Assembly (NCBI GenBank): GCA_012961745.1
Contig: DTYT01000057.1
Location: 1 to 8,162 of the forward strand
Source: Kiritimatiellia bacterium
Lineage (GTDB): Bacteria; Verrucomicrobiota; Kiritimatiellia; B70-G9
Length of the DNA: 8,162 nt
Direction: 5' to 3'
A program made the translations under genes and the position numbers. The notes under the pieces are model-generated. The model worked only from the letters and a program-made list of their open reading frames with translations. It made no database searches and was not told where the DNA came from. Numbering within the stretch: position 1 is the stretch's first letter; each line of letters starts with the position of its first letter. Below, in pieces: positions 1-6,343 of the stretch.

Positions 1-423
1 ACGGAACGTCGAGCAGCGTATGATGCGACCGCCGGACTGACGCACACGTTCTTCCAGCTGATTATTGGAGGTGACTACCGTGACCTCCGTGTGGCCGCGC
101 AGATTGTGCATCAGGTTCAGGATAGTATCCGCCAGGTTACTTCGGCCGCCGGAATAGTAGACCCCCACCTCGCGGTACTCGGCTCCCTGCGGAACTTTAC
201 GCAGCGGGCGCGACTCGAAGACCACAAACAGTTTGACGTTTTCGCGGCGGGCGAAACGGGACACCCGGTCCAGCAAGGCCAGCTGCTCGCGGGGCGCCAT
301 ACGCCGCCGCGCCCGCAATTCCTGGCTGAGATCGCCTCCGTCCACGATATAGGTGCTGCGCGCCCTCCCGACGGAACAGCGCAGCTTCCACCACATTCGG
401 ATGTTCTTCAGAAAACTCTTCAT
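1..423 (-). CDS. YacP-like NYN (PIN-fold) domain protein, 3' end cut by window edge
   Basis: The reading frame starts at the ATG at 423-421 and stays open to the left edge, giving 141 residues without a stop. An AGGTG stands seven bases before the ATG. The protein resembles the YacP/DUF901 NYN family, predicted RNA-binding or RNA-cleaving proteins with a PIN-like fold. Visible pieces are the first strand YIVDGGD (residues 25-31), strand LFVVFES (65-71), the segment VGVYYSGGRSNLADTI (87-101), and strand VTVVTSN (114-120) followed by an E/R-rich helix and GGRII (131-135). Family members usually read DGYN, ADD and TSD at the three acidic positions; here they read DGGD, LADT and TSN, so one or more metal ligands may be changed. 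The first 23 residues form a basic lead-in rich in Trp, Lys and Arg. Family assignment is by pattern recognition; the substrate is unknown. Confidence 0.72.
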   Translation of the reverse strand, partial: MKSFLKNIRMWWKLRCSVGRARSTYIVDGGDLSQELRARRRMAPREQLALLDRVSRFARRENVKLFVVFESRPLRKVPQGAEYREVGVYYSGGRSNLADTILNLMHNLRGHTEVTVVTSNNQLEERVRQSGGRIIRCSTFR

Positions 424-475
424 GGTTGCACCTGTCTATCCAAACCTGTCGAATGCTCCTCTCAGGCAAGTCCGG

Positions 476-511
476 CCCTGCCGATCGGCGCATTTGCGCC
501 GGGCGGCAGGG
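476..511. promoter_or_regulatory. Strong interrupted hairpin in the divergent spacer
   Basis: CCCTGCCG (476-483) is perfectly complementary to CGGCAGGG (504-511). Inside this, after a 3x3 internal loop, GGCGCA (487-492) pairs with TGCGCC (495-500) around TT. No T-run follows on either strand, so it is not an ordinary intrinsic terminator. If the minus-strand gene is transcribed from farther right, the hairpin lies in its 5' leader, 53 bases before the ATG. It could be a leader RNA structure or a protein-binding palindrome. The function is unknown. Confidence 0.5.
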
Positions 512-590
512 TATGTTCGGCACCCCGCCTCCGGATAGGGTACCTGCTGTCGCGTATGTGACAGAGGGAAGGCCGATCACCTCGGACTCC

Positions 591-619
591 TTGTTTCACC
601 GGGCCCCCTGCCGTATAGT
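591..619 (+). promoter_or_regulatory. Sigma70-type promoter for the CpXC gene
   Basis: TTGTTT (591-596) and TATAGT (614-619) are separated by exactly 17 bp and point toward the gene at 679. Predicted transcription would begin near 626, leaving a leader of about 53 nt. The stretch just downstream (636-648) is AT-rich compared with its surroundings. The match is good for a GC-rich genome but rests on pattern only. Confidence 0.5.
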
Positions 620-678
620 GGGCCTGCGGTCTAGGGTTAATATAGCACAGATACTGCCCCGTCGCACAAGCGGAAACC

Positions 679-1470
679 ATGGATCCGGTGGAAAAGAAGG
701 CATCCCCGGGAGATCAGGGACGGCACTGCGAACTGAGATGCCCGCATTGCGGCAGGGAATTTGAGGCGTTCCTGGTAGAGAGGGTGGATGGATCCCGGTC
801 CCCGGAGCTGAAAAGCAGGCTGCTGCGCAATGAGCTCAATCGGATGACGTGCCCCCAGTGTAACTACCTGTTCTTGGTGGAGTCGGAGCTACTCTATCGG
901 GATCTGGACAGGGGGTTGATAATTTACCTCATGCCGGGCGCCGGGGAACGCTGGCGGGAGGCGGAAAACAAGGTCAAGAGCCTGCTGGTGAATTATCTGG
1001 CGGAATTCGGTGGGGCTGCCAAGCCGCTCCCGGAGGTGCAATTGGTCTTCAGCCGTGCGGAACTGATGGAACGGATCTGCATGATCGATAAGGGATACGA
1101 GCTGCTGGCGGTGGAATACATTAAGTACCTTATCTATACCCGCAATGCGGGAAGGTTGAATCCGAGAAGCAAGCGGTTGCTGTTCAACGCGGAAGATTCC
1201 GACGAGCGTACGCTGTGGTTCGTCATACAGGATATCGCAACTCATAGGCTGGAAGGCGTTCTTCAGTTTGAGCATCAGGCATATCGGGCCATCTGTGAGA
1301 CTTTCCTTCAGGAACCCCACGCCCGCATGCTCCGGGGCCTTTTCTCCGGGCCCGTCATCAACGCCCGCCTGCAAGTGCTAGCGGATGAGGAAAGTGACCG
1401 GCAGCCAGAGGGCAAGCCTCAGTCACTGGGGGCGGGCGCAGTCGACGACGGGAATAAATCGTCCGACTGA
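679..1470 (+). CDS. CpXC-domain zinc-ribbon protein (function unknown)
   Basis: This 263-residue protein has two paired cysteine knuckles, CPHCG (Cys21, Cys24) and CPQCN (Cys58, Cys61), about 35 residues apart. Between and after them come a Glu/Phe-rich strand, the helix PELKSRLLRNELNRMTC, and a hydrophobic segment ESELLYRDLDRGLIIYLMP (68-86). This is the signature of the CpXC domain (PF14353 in Pfam), whose cysteines probably bind one zinc. The function of the family is not known to me. The rest (about 100-235) is mostly helical, with a run of Leu/Ile/Tyr residues at 136-155, and the last 25 residues are polar and probably disordered. There is no signal peptide or membrane span, so it is likely cytoplasmic. 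The ATG at 679 has only a weak GCGGA upstream, but no better in-frame start was seen. The 3' end overlaps the TPR gene on the opposite strand by 52 bp. Confidence 0.8.
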   Translation: MDPVEKKASPGDQGRHCELRCPHCGREFEAFLVERVDGSRSPELKSRLLRNELNRMTCPQCNYLFLVESELLYRDLDRGLIIYLMPGAGERWREAENKVKSLLVNYLAEFGGAAKPLPEVQLVFSRAELMERICMIDKGYELLAVEYIKYLIYTRNAGRLNPRSKRLLFNAEDSDERTLWFVIQDIATHRLEGVLQFEHQAYRAICETFLQEPHARMLRGLFSGPVINARLQVLADEESDRQPEGKPQSLGAGAVDDGNKSSD

Positions 1471-2165
1471 GAAGATCGCGCCCACGGTTCCACGACACCC
1501 TGCTGCTCCGCCACGCGGAGATTCTGATCAACGTAGAGTAGGGCGGTTCGGGCCAGCGGTGCCCAAGCGCTTTCCCCGTGAGCGTCCAGAAACCGCTGGT
1601 ACGCCCGGCGGGCCTCGTCCGGGCGTTTCATCTCCTCAAGGCAGCGGGCGACGCCGATGGCGGCGGGATCCCGGACAAAGGGCGGCGAGGTGTCGCTGCT
1701 CAGGGCCTGGAACGTATCCCGGGCCTGTTCCAGTTGTCCCAATCCTTCCAGACAGTATGCTTTGCCCAGTTTACCGAGCGGTGACAGCAGGTGCTCGGGA
1801 AACTGTTTGAGTAGATCGTTATACTTCTGCATTGCCATGCCGAACTGGTCATCATGATAGTAGGCAGCGGCCGCCCCGAGAAGCGCGACAAAGGCGGCCG
1901 GAGTACGCGCATAGTCACGGGCGATCTGTTCCAGGGCGGCAACGTCGCGGGCCAGGGAGAGTTTTTCGAAAGCGATTTCAGCCCGTCGCTGGCGCTGATA
2001 CCGGTAGGTGGTCAGTCCCAGGAATATCGCTAAAGCGATACTCAGGCCGATCCCCACCGGTAGAAGGAATTCCCGGCTGGCGCGGATGATTTCCTCCCGC
2101 GACGGACCGTGAGCCGCGGTTGCTCCCCGGTGAGCGGCCGGTATGGGCTGGTTCTGCCTGGTCAT
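1419..2165 (-). CDS. Membrane-anchored TPR-like protein, last gene of the leuA operon
   Basis: The start is set at the ATG at 2165-2163 because a perfect AGGAGG lies five bases upstream; a TTG at 2225 would add 20 residues but has no such support. The 248-residue product has a short polar N-terminus, one membrane span at about residues 34-54 (LLPVGIGLSIALAIFLGL), then basic YRYQRQRR, then a helical domain. Repeats resembling TPR units are seen around 72-100, 104-122 (YHDDQFGMAMQKYNDLLKQF), 132-155 (GKAYCLEGLGQLEQARDTF) and 168-194 (GVARCLEEMKRPDEARRAY). The topology, with an N-terminal anchor and a TPR domain probably in the periplasm, matches the TPR_21/YfgM-type proteins that act near the Sec translocon in Gammaproteobacteria; the exact role here is not established. 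It lies 56 bp after aroK. No clear terminator follows, and its last 52 bp are antisense to the CpXC gene. Confidence 0.78.
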   Translation of the reverse strand: MTRQNQPIPAAHRGATAAHGPSREEIIRASREFLLPVGIGLSIALAIFLGLTTYRYQRQRRAEIAFEKLSLARDVAALEQIARDYARTPAAFVALLGAAAAYYHDDQFGMAMQKYNDLLKQFPEHLLSPLGKLGKAYCLEGLGQLEQARDTFQALSSDTSPPFVRDPAAIGVARCLEEMKRPDEARRAYQRFLDAHGESAWAPLARTALLYVDQNLRVAEQQGVVEPWARSSQSDDLFPSSTAPAPSD

Positions 2166-2170
2166 CTCTG

Positions 2171-2176
2171 CCTCCT
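2171..2176 (-). promoter_or_regulatory. Perfect ribosome binding site that fixes the TPR gene start
   Basis: On the minus strand, AGGAGG (2176-2171) followed by a five-base spacer CAGAG precedes the ATG at 2165. This favours that ATG over the upstream in-frame TTG at 2225. Confidence 0.85.
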
Positions 2177-2221
2177 GCAGCCAGGGGGTAGGGCCGCATT
2201 TTCTTCGCACGGCACTAGTGG

Positions 2222-2746
2222 TCAATCCTTTTCTTTACGGTGTACAAGGGCGATGATTTCCCCAGCGATTTCGTCGGGCGTGCGATCATCCGTTTCTACC
2301 TGGTAGGGCAAGGCGTCGTAGTAGGGACGCCGGGCCTGGAGCATCTCACGTACCCGGCTGCCTTTCTCGCCCTGTTCGAGGAGCGGCCGGTGGGATTCAT
2401 CGCGGACTCTCCGCAGGATGGTTTCCGGAGTCGCATTCAGGCATATCAGCAGGCCGTTCCGGGCGAAGTCGGCGATATTCTCGGGGTTCAGGACTACACC
2501 CCCGCCGGCGGCGATCACCGTGGCATTTCGCCCGCTCAGCTCACGCACCAGAGCTCTTTCCAGTCTTCGAAAATGGTGCTCGCCGTCCTCGGCGAATATC
2601 TGTGGAACGGTTTTTCCCGTCCTTCGCTCGATTTCCGAGTCCATGTCCACGAAATCCATGCCCAGTTTGCGGGCCAGAATCCGGCCCACGGTGCTCTTGC
2701 CGGTACCCATGAATCCGAACAGAACGATATTGAGCTGTCCCGTCAT
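2222..2746 (-). CDS. aroK: Shikimate kinase
   Basis: This enzyme phosphorylates shikimate at the 3-hydroxyl with ATP, the fifth step of the shikimate pathway, in the cytoplasm. The 174-residue length is normal for the family. The Walker A loop GFMGTGKST is at 11-19. The shikimate-binding DMDSEIE (Asp34, Asp36) follows, then FRRLE (Arg60, Glu63), the AAGGGVV loop with the glycine triplet at 81-83, and the lid segment with RPLL (Arg120) and the ARRPYY arginines near 139-140. All key residues appear intact, so it should be active. It begins nine bases after the stop of the prepilin peptidase gene, with only a weak GG-rich ribosome site, suggesting that it relies on translational coupling. aroE lies two genes upstream in the same operon and aroD is divergent beyond leuA. 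aroL is an alternative name for the same activity. Confidence 0.95.
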   Translation of the reverse strand: MTGQLNIVLFGFMGTGKSTVGRILARKLGMDFVDMDSEIERRTGKTVPQIFAEDGEHHFRRLERALVRELSGRNATVIAAGGGVVLNPENIADFARNGLLICLNATPETILRRVRDESHRPLLEQGEKGSRVREMLQARRPYYDALPYQVETDDRTPDEIAGEIIALVHRKEKD

Positions 2747-2755
2747 ATCCGGGCC

Positions 2756-3574
2756 TCAGAATGATACGAGCGATTGATACCAGGCCGCCAGCTCCGGTCC
2801 CCAGAGGATCCAGATCATCGCTCCCAAGGCAAGATAGGGGCCATAAGGTATACGACCTTGCCATTCGCTCTGTCCGCTGAAAATCAGGTAGATTCCGACA
2901 ATGGATCCCACCACTGAAGAAGCAACGATGGAGAAGACCACGCCCGGCCAGCCGAGAAAAGCACCGATGGCCCCCAGGAGTTTGACATCTCCCCAGCCCA
3001 TGGCCTCCCTGCGGAAGGCCAGCTTGCCGAGAACCCCGATCGCCCAGAGGGCGCTCGCCCCCGTAGCCGCACCGGCGAGCGACCATCCCAGCGCGAGAAG
3101 GCGGCTTTGCTGGCCGTGTATTTCCGGAAAGAGGACGCTGAAAAACAGTCCGGCCAAAATCCCGCCCATCGATATCCGGTCCGGAATGATCATGTGTTGG
3201 AGGTCAACGAACGACGCGACGATCAATCCGCCGGTGGCCAGCCAGTAGATGGGTGTCAGCCAGCCGGGGCCGAACCGCAGCCAGACCGCCAGGAACAGTA
3301 GCGCGGTCAGGGTTTCCACAAGCGGGTAGCGCGGGGAAATCCTCCCCGAGCAATGGCGGCATACTCCTCGCAGCAGGAGGAAGCTGACGATCGGAATGTT
3401 GTCATGCCATGCAATGCGGTTTCCACAGATAGGACAGCGTGACGCAGGTGTGACGACGGACTCCCCGCGGGGAATGCGATAAATGCATACGTTGAGAAAA
3501 CTTCCTACGCAGGAGCCAAACACAAAGACCGCCGCGGACCAGAACCATCCAGGAATAGCTGGAGGGGCGTTCAT
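2756..3574 (-). CDS. pilD: Type IV prepilin leader peptidase / N-methyltransferase (A24 family)
   Basis: This integral inner-membrane aspartic protease cleaves the leader of type IV pilins and type II secretion pseudopilins and usually methylates the new N-terminus. The 272-residue product shows the full bacterial layout. The N-terminal region has GSCVGSFLNVCIYRIPRGESVV (20-41) and four cysteines in two CxxC pairs (47/50 and 72/75) around IAWHDNIPIVSFLLLRG, the zinc-binding DiS-P-DiS domain. The A24 peptidase core carries the two catalytic aspartates, Asp124 in FVDLQHMIIPD and Asp196 in GWGDVKLL. At least six further hydrophobic segments are visible. The ATG at 3574 overlaps the aroE stop as ATGA, with GGAG eight bases upstream; an ATG at 3580 would add two residues but sits too close to that site. 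Its place between aroE and aroK is unusual, as no pilus gene is nearby in the window. Confidence 0.93.
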   Translation of the reverse strand: MNAPPAIPGWFWSAAVFVFGSCVGSFLNVCIYRIPRGESVVTPASRCPICGNRIAWHDNIPIVSFLLLRGVCRHCSGRISPRYPLVETLTALLFLAVWLRFGPGWLTPIYWLATGGLIVASFVDLQHMIIPDRISMGGILAGLFFSVLFPEIHGQQSRLLALGWSLAGAATGASALWAIGVLGKLAFRREAMGWGDVKLLGAIGAFLGWPGVVFSIVASSVVGSIVGIYLIFSGQSEWQGRIPYGPYLALGAMIWILWGPELAAWYQSLVSF

Positions 3575-4446
3575 CCGCATGTCTCCACCGCGTCGTTTCC
3601 GTACACCGCAGCGTTGAGGGCCCGCCGCATAACTGGAATCGGCGGTTCGAGACCCGTCCACAAACGGAAAGCTTCCGCCCCCTGATGGAGGAGCATCCCC
3701 AGACCATTGGCGGTGGCCGCCCCCGCCGCGGCGGCGGCCTTCATGAACGGCGTAGTGGGCCTGAGGTAGACCACGTCGTAAACCCACTGCTGCTGGCGGA
3801 AAAGCCGGGACTCGATCGGGGAGTCGTCGCCGTCGTGCATCCCCACGGGGGTGGCATTCACTACCAGATCAGCCTCGGGAACTGCAGCGTCCTTTTCCTC
3901 CGGTGGAACGCTGCGGACTCTCGGGTGACCGGTCTTCCGGGCTACTTCCGAGGCCAGCTCGCGCGCCCGAATAATGTCGACGTCACATATCGTCAGCATC
4001 GAGGCTCCTGCAGTGGCGCAGGCGAAAGCGACCGCGCGCCCGGCGCCACCGGCACCGAGCAGAAACACTTTCCTGTCCCGGGGCCCGGCCCCGAACGATT
4101 CTTCGAGTGCGGTGAGAAATCCGGGCAAGTCCGTGTTGTATCCCTGGGGGCCGTCTTCGTCAAAGCGGATGGTGTTGACTGCGCCGGTGAGCTCGGCACC
4201 GGTATCACGCCGTTCGAGCAGGCGGCAGGCCGCCTGCTTGTGCGGAATGGTAATGTTAACCCCACCGAGTCCCAGAACCGCCGCACCGCGCAGCGCGCTG
4301 GCAAACTCTTTCACCGGTACATCGAAGGCCACATAGATCGCGTTCAACCCGAGATGACGAAATGCCGCGTTGTGCATCCGCGGGGAGAGGCTATGCCTTA
4401 CCGGACACCCCAAGATCGCGAAGACTCTGGTTTCGGCGTCGGTCAC
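3571..4446 (-). CDS. aroE: Shikimate dehydrogenase (possibly NAD-preferring)
   Basis: This enzyme reduces 3-dehydroshikimate to shikimate, the fourth step of the shikimate pathway. It has 291 residues; the family is usually 270-290. Substrate-site residues are present: the SLS pair Ser19/Ser21 in PVRHSLSPRMHN, Lys70 in NITIPHK, Asn91 in GAVNTI and Asp106 in YNTDLPGF. The nucleotide loop is GAGGAG (131-136), followed by NATPVGM near residue 200 and a C-terminal NGLGMLLHQGAEAF helix. At the end of the second Rossmann strand, where NADP-dependent AroE enzymes usually read NRT, this protein reads CDVD (154-157). An Asp there is typical of NAD-using quinate/shikimate dehydrogenases. The start is GTG at 4446, sharing GTGA with the leuA stop, so translation is probably coupled. 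The purine-rich AGGAAG stretch lies upstream, inside the leuA tail. Confidence 0.94.
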   Translation of the reverse strand: MTDAETRVFAILGCPVRHSLSPRMHNAAFRHLGLNAIYVAFDVPVKEFASALRGAAVLGLGGVNITIPHKQAACRLLERRDTGAELTGAVNTIRFDEDGPQGYNTDLPGFLTALEESFGAGPRDRKVFLLGAGGAGRAVAFACATAGASMLTICDVDIIRARELASEVARKTGHPRVRSVPPEEKDAAVPEADLVVNATPVGMHDGDDSPIESRLFRQQQWVYDVVYLRPTTPFMKAAAAAGAATANGLGMLLHQGAEAFRLWTGLEPPIPVMRRALNAAVYGNDAVETCG

Positions 4447-6089
4447 CCGTTTCTTTTCTTCTTCCTGCTCTGCTTCCCGCGGGCCTGAGTGCCCGCCTTC
4501 CGGGAAGTAGTCCGCTTGGTCCTTCCAGCCCCCGAACCCCTCCGCCGCCGCGGCGGTTGACGACCTTGGCCCTCAAGGAACAGATATCGGTTGAGGCAGT
4601 TGACATACGCCTTGACGCTGGCCTCGATGATGTCGGTGCTGGAGCCCTTACCGCTGACCAACCGGTCTCCGAACTCGACCTGGATAGAGACCTCACCCAC
4701 CGCGTCCTTGCCGGAGGTTATCGCCTGCAGATTGTAATCCACCAGACGTCCACTGGTCCCGCTCATGCGGTCCACAGCCCGGAGGGCCGCGTCGACCGGT
4801 CCGTCCCCGCAGGCGGAATCCTGCAGGACGTTGTTTTCCTTCCGCAAGCGCACGGTCGCAGTCGGAATCGCCGTGTTGCCGGAAATCACATGGATATAGT
4901 CGAGGACATAGACCGGCGGGATTTCCTGCAGGTGCTCCTGCACCAGCGCTACGATATCATCGTCGTAGATATGCTTTTTCTTGTCTGCCAGAGCGATGAA
5001 CGCCTGGTAGATCTCCTCCAGTTCCCGTTCACCCAAATCAAACCCCAGCCTGGCCAAATGATGCCGAAAAGCATGGCGGCCGGAATGCTTACCGAGAACG
5101 AGCTCGCTGCCAGGAATACCCACATCTTCCGGTTTCATGATCTCGTAGGTGGTACGCTCCTTGAGTATTCCGTCTTGATGGATGCCAGCTTCGTGCGCGA
5201 AGGCGTTGGCCCCGACGATCGCCTTGTTGCGCTGTACCATCATGCCCGTCAGCTGACTCACCAGGCGACTGGTGCGGTAGATTTCGCGTGTGTTGATTCC
5301 GGTGCGCACCCGGAAGAGATCCTGCCGGGTCTTCAAGGCCATGACGATTTCTTCCAGTGCACAGTTGCCTGCGCGCTCTCCAATACCGTTGACAGTGCAC
5401 TCGATGCCCCGGGCGCCGTTCTGTACCGCTGCCAGCGAGTTGGCCACCGCGAGACCTAGATCGTTGTGGCAGTGGACGTGTACGGTAACCCTGTCAAGAC
5501 CCTCGACATGCTCGAAAAGGTACGCGATAAGTGCCCCGAACTCGCTGGGAATGGCATAGCCCACCGTGTCCGGTATATTGATGGTCGTCGCCCCCGCATC
5601 CAGTACTGCGCGGACAACCTCAGCCAGGAATTCCGGCTCGGTCCGTGAGGCGTCTTCGGGACTGAACTGGACGTCCTGGCAGAAGCGGCGGGCGTACTTC
5701 ACTCCCGCGACGGCCTGGCGGATGATTTCCGAGCGCGCCTTGCGCAGCTTGTACCGGCGATGGATTTCCGAGGTTGCGAGGAAGACATGGATCCGCGCCC
5801 GTCTCCCCGCGGAGGTCAGGGCCGCCGCACAGGCCTCTATGTCCTCCGAAACGCAGCGGGCCAACGCCGCGATCCGCGGGCCCTTGACTTCGGAAGCCAC
5901 GGTCTTGACGGCTTCAAAGTCGCCCGCGGAGGCCACGGGGAAGCCGGCTTCGATCACGTCAACTCCCAGCCGTGCGAGCTGGCGGGCGACCTCCAGTTTT
6001 TCCCTCACGCCCATACTGGCCCCGGGGCACTGCTCCCCGTCTCGGAGGGTGGTGTCGAAGATCACCAGGCGATCGGGATTCCGTTTCAT
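4443..6089 (-). CDS. leuA: 2-isopropylmalate synthase with a basic C-terminal tail
   Basis: It condenses acetyl-CoA with 2-oxoisovalerate to give 2-isopropylmalate, the first committed step of leucine synthesis. The 548-residue protein has the catalytic TIM barrel: FDTTLRDGEQ (11-20; Arg16 and metal ligand Asp17), HVHCHND (204-210; metal ligands His206 and His208) and NGIGERAGN (234-242). The linker has HEAGIHQDGILK (299-310). A complete leucine-sensing C-terminal domain covers about 393-505, including GDGPVDAALRAVD and SSTDIIEASVKAYVNCLN, so leucine feedback inhibition is expected. Residues 510-548 form an extra tail with 17 Arg/Lys and no acidic residue, which I do not know from typical LeuA. 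The ATG at 6089 is chosen because AGGAG lies seven bases upstream; a TTG at 6110 would add seven residues. It is the first gene of the minus-strand operon and lies behind a candidate attenuator. Confidence 0.95.
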   Translation of the reverse strand: MKRNPDRLVIFDTTLRDGEQCPGASMGVREKLEVARQLARLGVDVIEAGFPVASAGDFEAVKTVASEVKGPRIAALARCVSEDIEACAAALTSAGRRARIHVFLATSEIHRRYKLRKARSEIIRQAVAGVKYARRFCQDVQFSPEDASRTEPEFLAEVVRAVLDAGATTINIPDTVGYAIPSEFGALIAYLFEHVEGLDRVTVHVHCHNDLGLAVANSLAAVQNGARGIECTVNGIGERAGNCALEEIVMALKTRQDLFRVRTGINTREIYRTSRLVSQLTGMMVQRNKAIVGANAFAHEAGIHQDGILKERTTYEIMKPEDVGIPGSELVLGKHSGRHAFRHHLARLGFDLGERELEEIYQAFIALADKKKHIYDDDIVALVQEHLQEIPPVYVLDYIHVISGNTAIPTATVRLRKENNVLQDSACGDGPVDAALRAVDRMSGTSGRLVDYNLQAITSGKDAVGEVSIQVEFGDRLVSGKGSSTDIIEASVKAYVNCLNRYLFLEGQGRQPPRRRRGSGAGRTKRTTSRKAGTQARGKQSRKKKRNG

Positions 6090-6096
6090 GACTGCT

Positions 6097-6101
6097 CTCC
6101 T
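6097..6101 (-). promoter_or_regulatory. Ribosome binding site of leuA
   Basis: AGGAG (6101-6097), inside a longer AGAGGAG, precedes the ATG at 6089 by seven bases. It decides this start over the upstream TTG at 6110. Confidence 0.85.
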
Positions 6102-6150
6102 CTGGCTCAAGTTGCAAAGTTTCCGGAAAACTGCTCCATTGGCAAGCAGG

Positions 6151-6168
6151 AAACCGGGCCCCGCCCGG
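6151..6168 (-). terminator. Candidate attenuator terminator hairpin before leuA
   Basis: Read on the minus strand, CCGGGC (6168-6163), a GGG loop and GCCCGG (6159-6154) form a perfect 6-bp GC stem, followed at once by TTT (6153-6151) and then CCTGCTT. The T-tract is short and broken, so as an intrinsic terminator it is weak on paper. It sits about 60 bases upstream of the leuA start and downstream of the Leu-rich leader ORF, where an attenuator terminator belongs. Confidence 0.45.
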
Positions 6169-6197
6169 CTGCGGGATGGGCCTGCGCAGCTCCCGGT
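6153..6197 (-). promoter_or_regulatory. Alternative (antiterminator-like) hairpin excluding the terminator
   Basis: On the minus strand ACCGGG (6197-6192) is complementary to CCCGGT (6158-6153), and inside it GCTGCG (6190-6185) is complementary to CGCAGC (6173-6168). The outer stem uses five of the six bases of the terminator's 3' arm, so this fold and the terminator hairpin cannot form together. The inner stem also takes the first base of the terminator's 5' arm. Confidence 0.42.
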
Positions 6198-6267
6198 ACG
6201 CGGAGGGCAGTACTGATTCCGGGATTGCGGCGCTATCCGTATCAGGCCTCCGCCGGTGCGCAGGCCC
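6178..6267 (-). repeat. 11-bp perfect inverted repeat linking leader ORF to antiterminator segment
   Basis: On the minus strand GGGCCTGCGCA (6267-6257), inside the leader ORF, is perfectly complementary to TGCGCAGGCCC (6188-6178), 68 bases downstream. The first copy begins four bases after the last codon of the Leu run, so a ribosome stalled there would cover it. The second copy overlaps the GCTGCG arm of the alternative hairpin by four bases. These are the expected positions of segments 1 and 2 of a ribosome-controlled attenuator. Confidence 0.5.
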
Positions 6268-6337
6268 GGCTCAGGCCCAGCAGCAGCGGAGCGGGCGCAC
6301 GCCTCACCGACGGAAAGCTGGGATGTTCCAACTTCAC
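6242..6337 (-). CDS. Candidate leucine-rich leader peptide upstream of leuA
   Basis: This 31-codon ORF starts with GTG (6337-6335) and ends with TGA (6244-6242). It would encode a Leu-rich peptide with TTG at codon 3 and CTG at codons 18, 19, 20 and 22, giving the run LLLGL at 6286-6272. AAGGTG lies five bases before the GTG and could serve as a ribosome site, but it overlaps the predicted -10 box. If that promoter is used, transcription would begin at or just before the GTG and the ORF would be read as a leaderless message. A GTG at 6307 gives a shorter 21-residue version with the same Leu run. No homology is expected for such peptides. The evidence is position, Leu codons and the flanking RNA folds. 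Confidence 0.5.
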   Translation of the reverse strand: MKLEHPSFPSVRRAPAPLLLGLSRACAPAEA

Positions 6338-6343
6338 GCGGAC

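Noticed and set aside
424..540. TPP-riboswitch-like words on the minus strand (GGGGTGCC, later CTGAGAGG, then TTTGGATAGAC).
   Set aside because: The ACCC partner of the first helix and the conserved second half (CCTGAT and the GCG-AGGGA end) are missing, and the downstream gene is not a thiamin gene. It is kept only as a structured leader.
91..561. Plus-strand open frame of 156 codons and others overlapping it.
   Set aside because: It is the shadow of the minus-strand NYN gene, with no family resemblance and no ribosome site; the minus frame has recognisable NYN motifs.
3685..4488. Plus-strand open frame of 267 codons opposite aroE.
   Set aside because: It is antisense to a clear shikimate dehydrogenase with all motifs. 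Long antisense frames are common in GC-rich genes.
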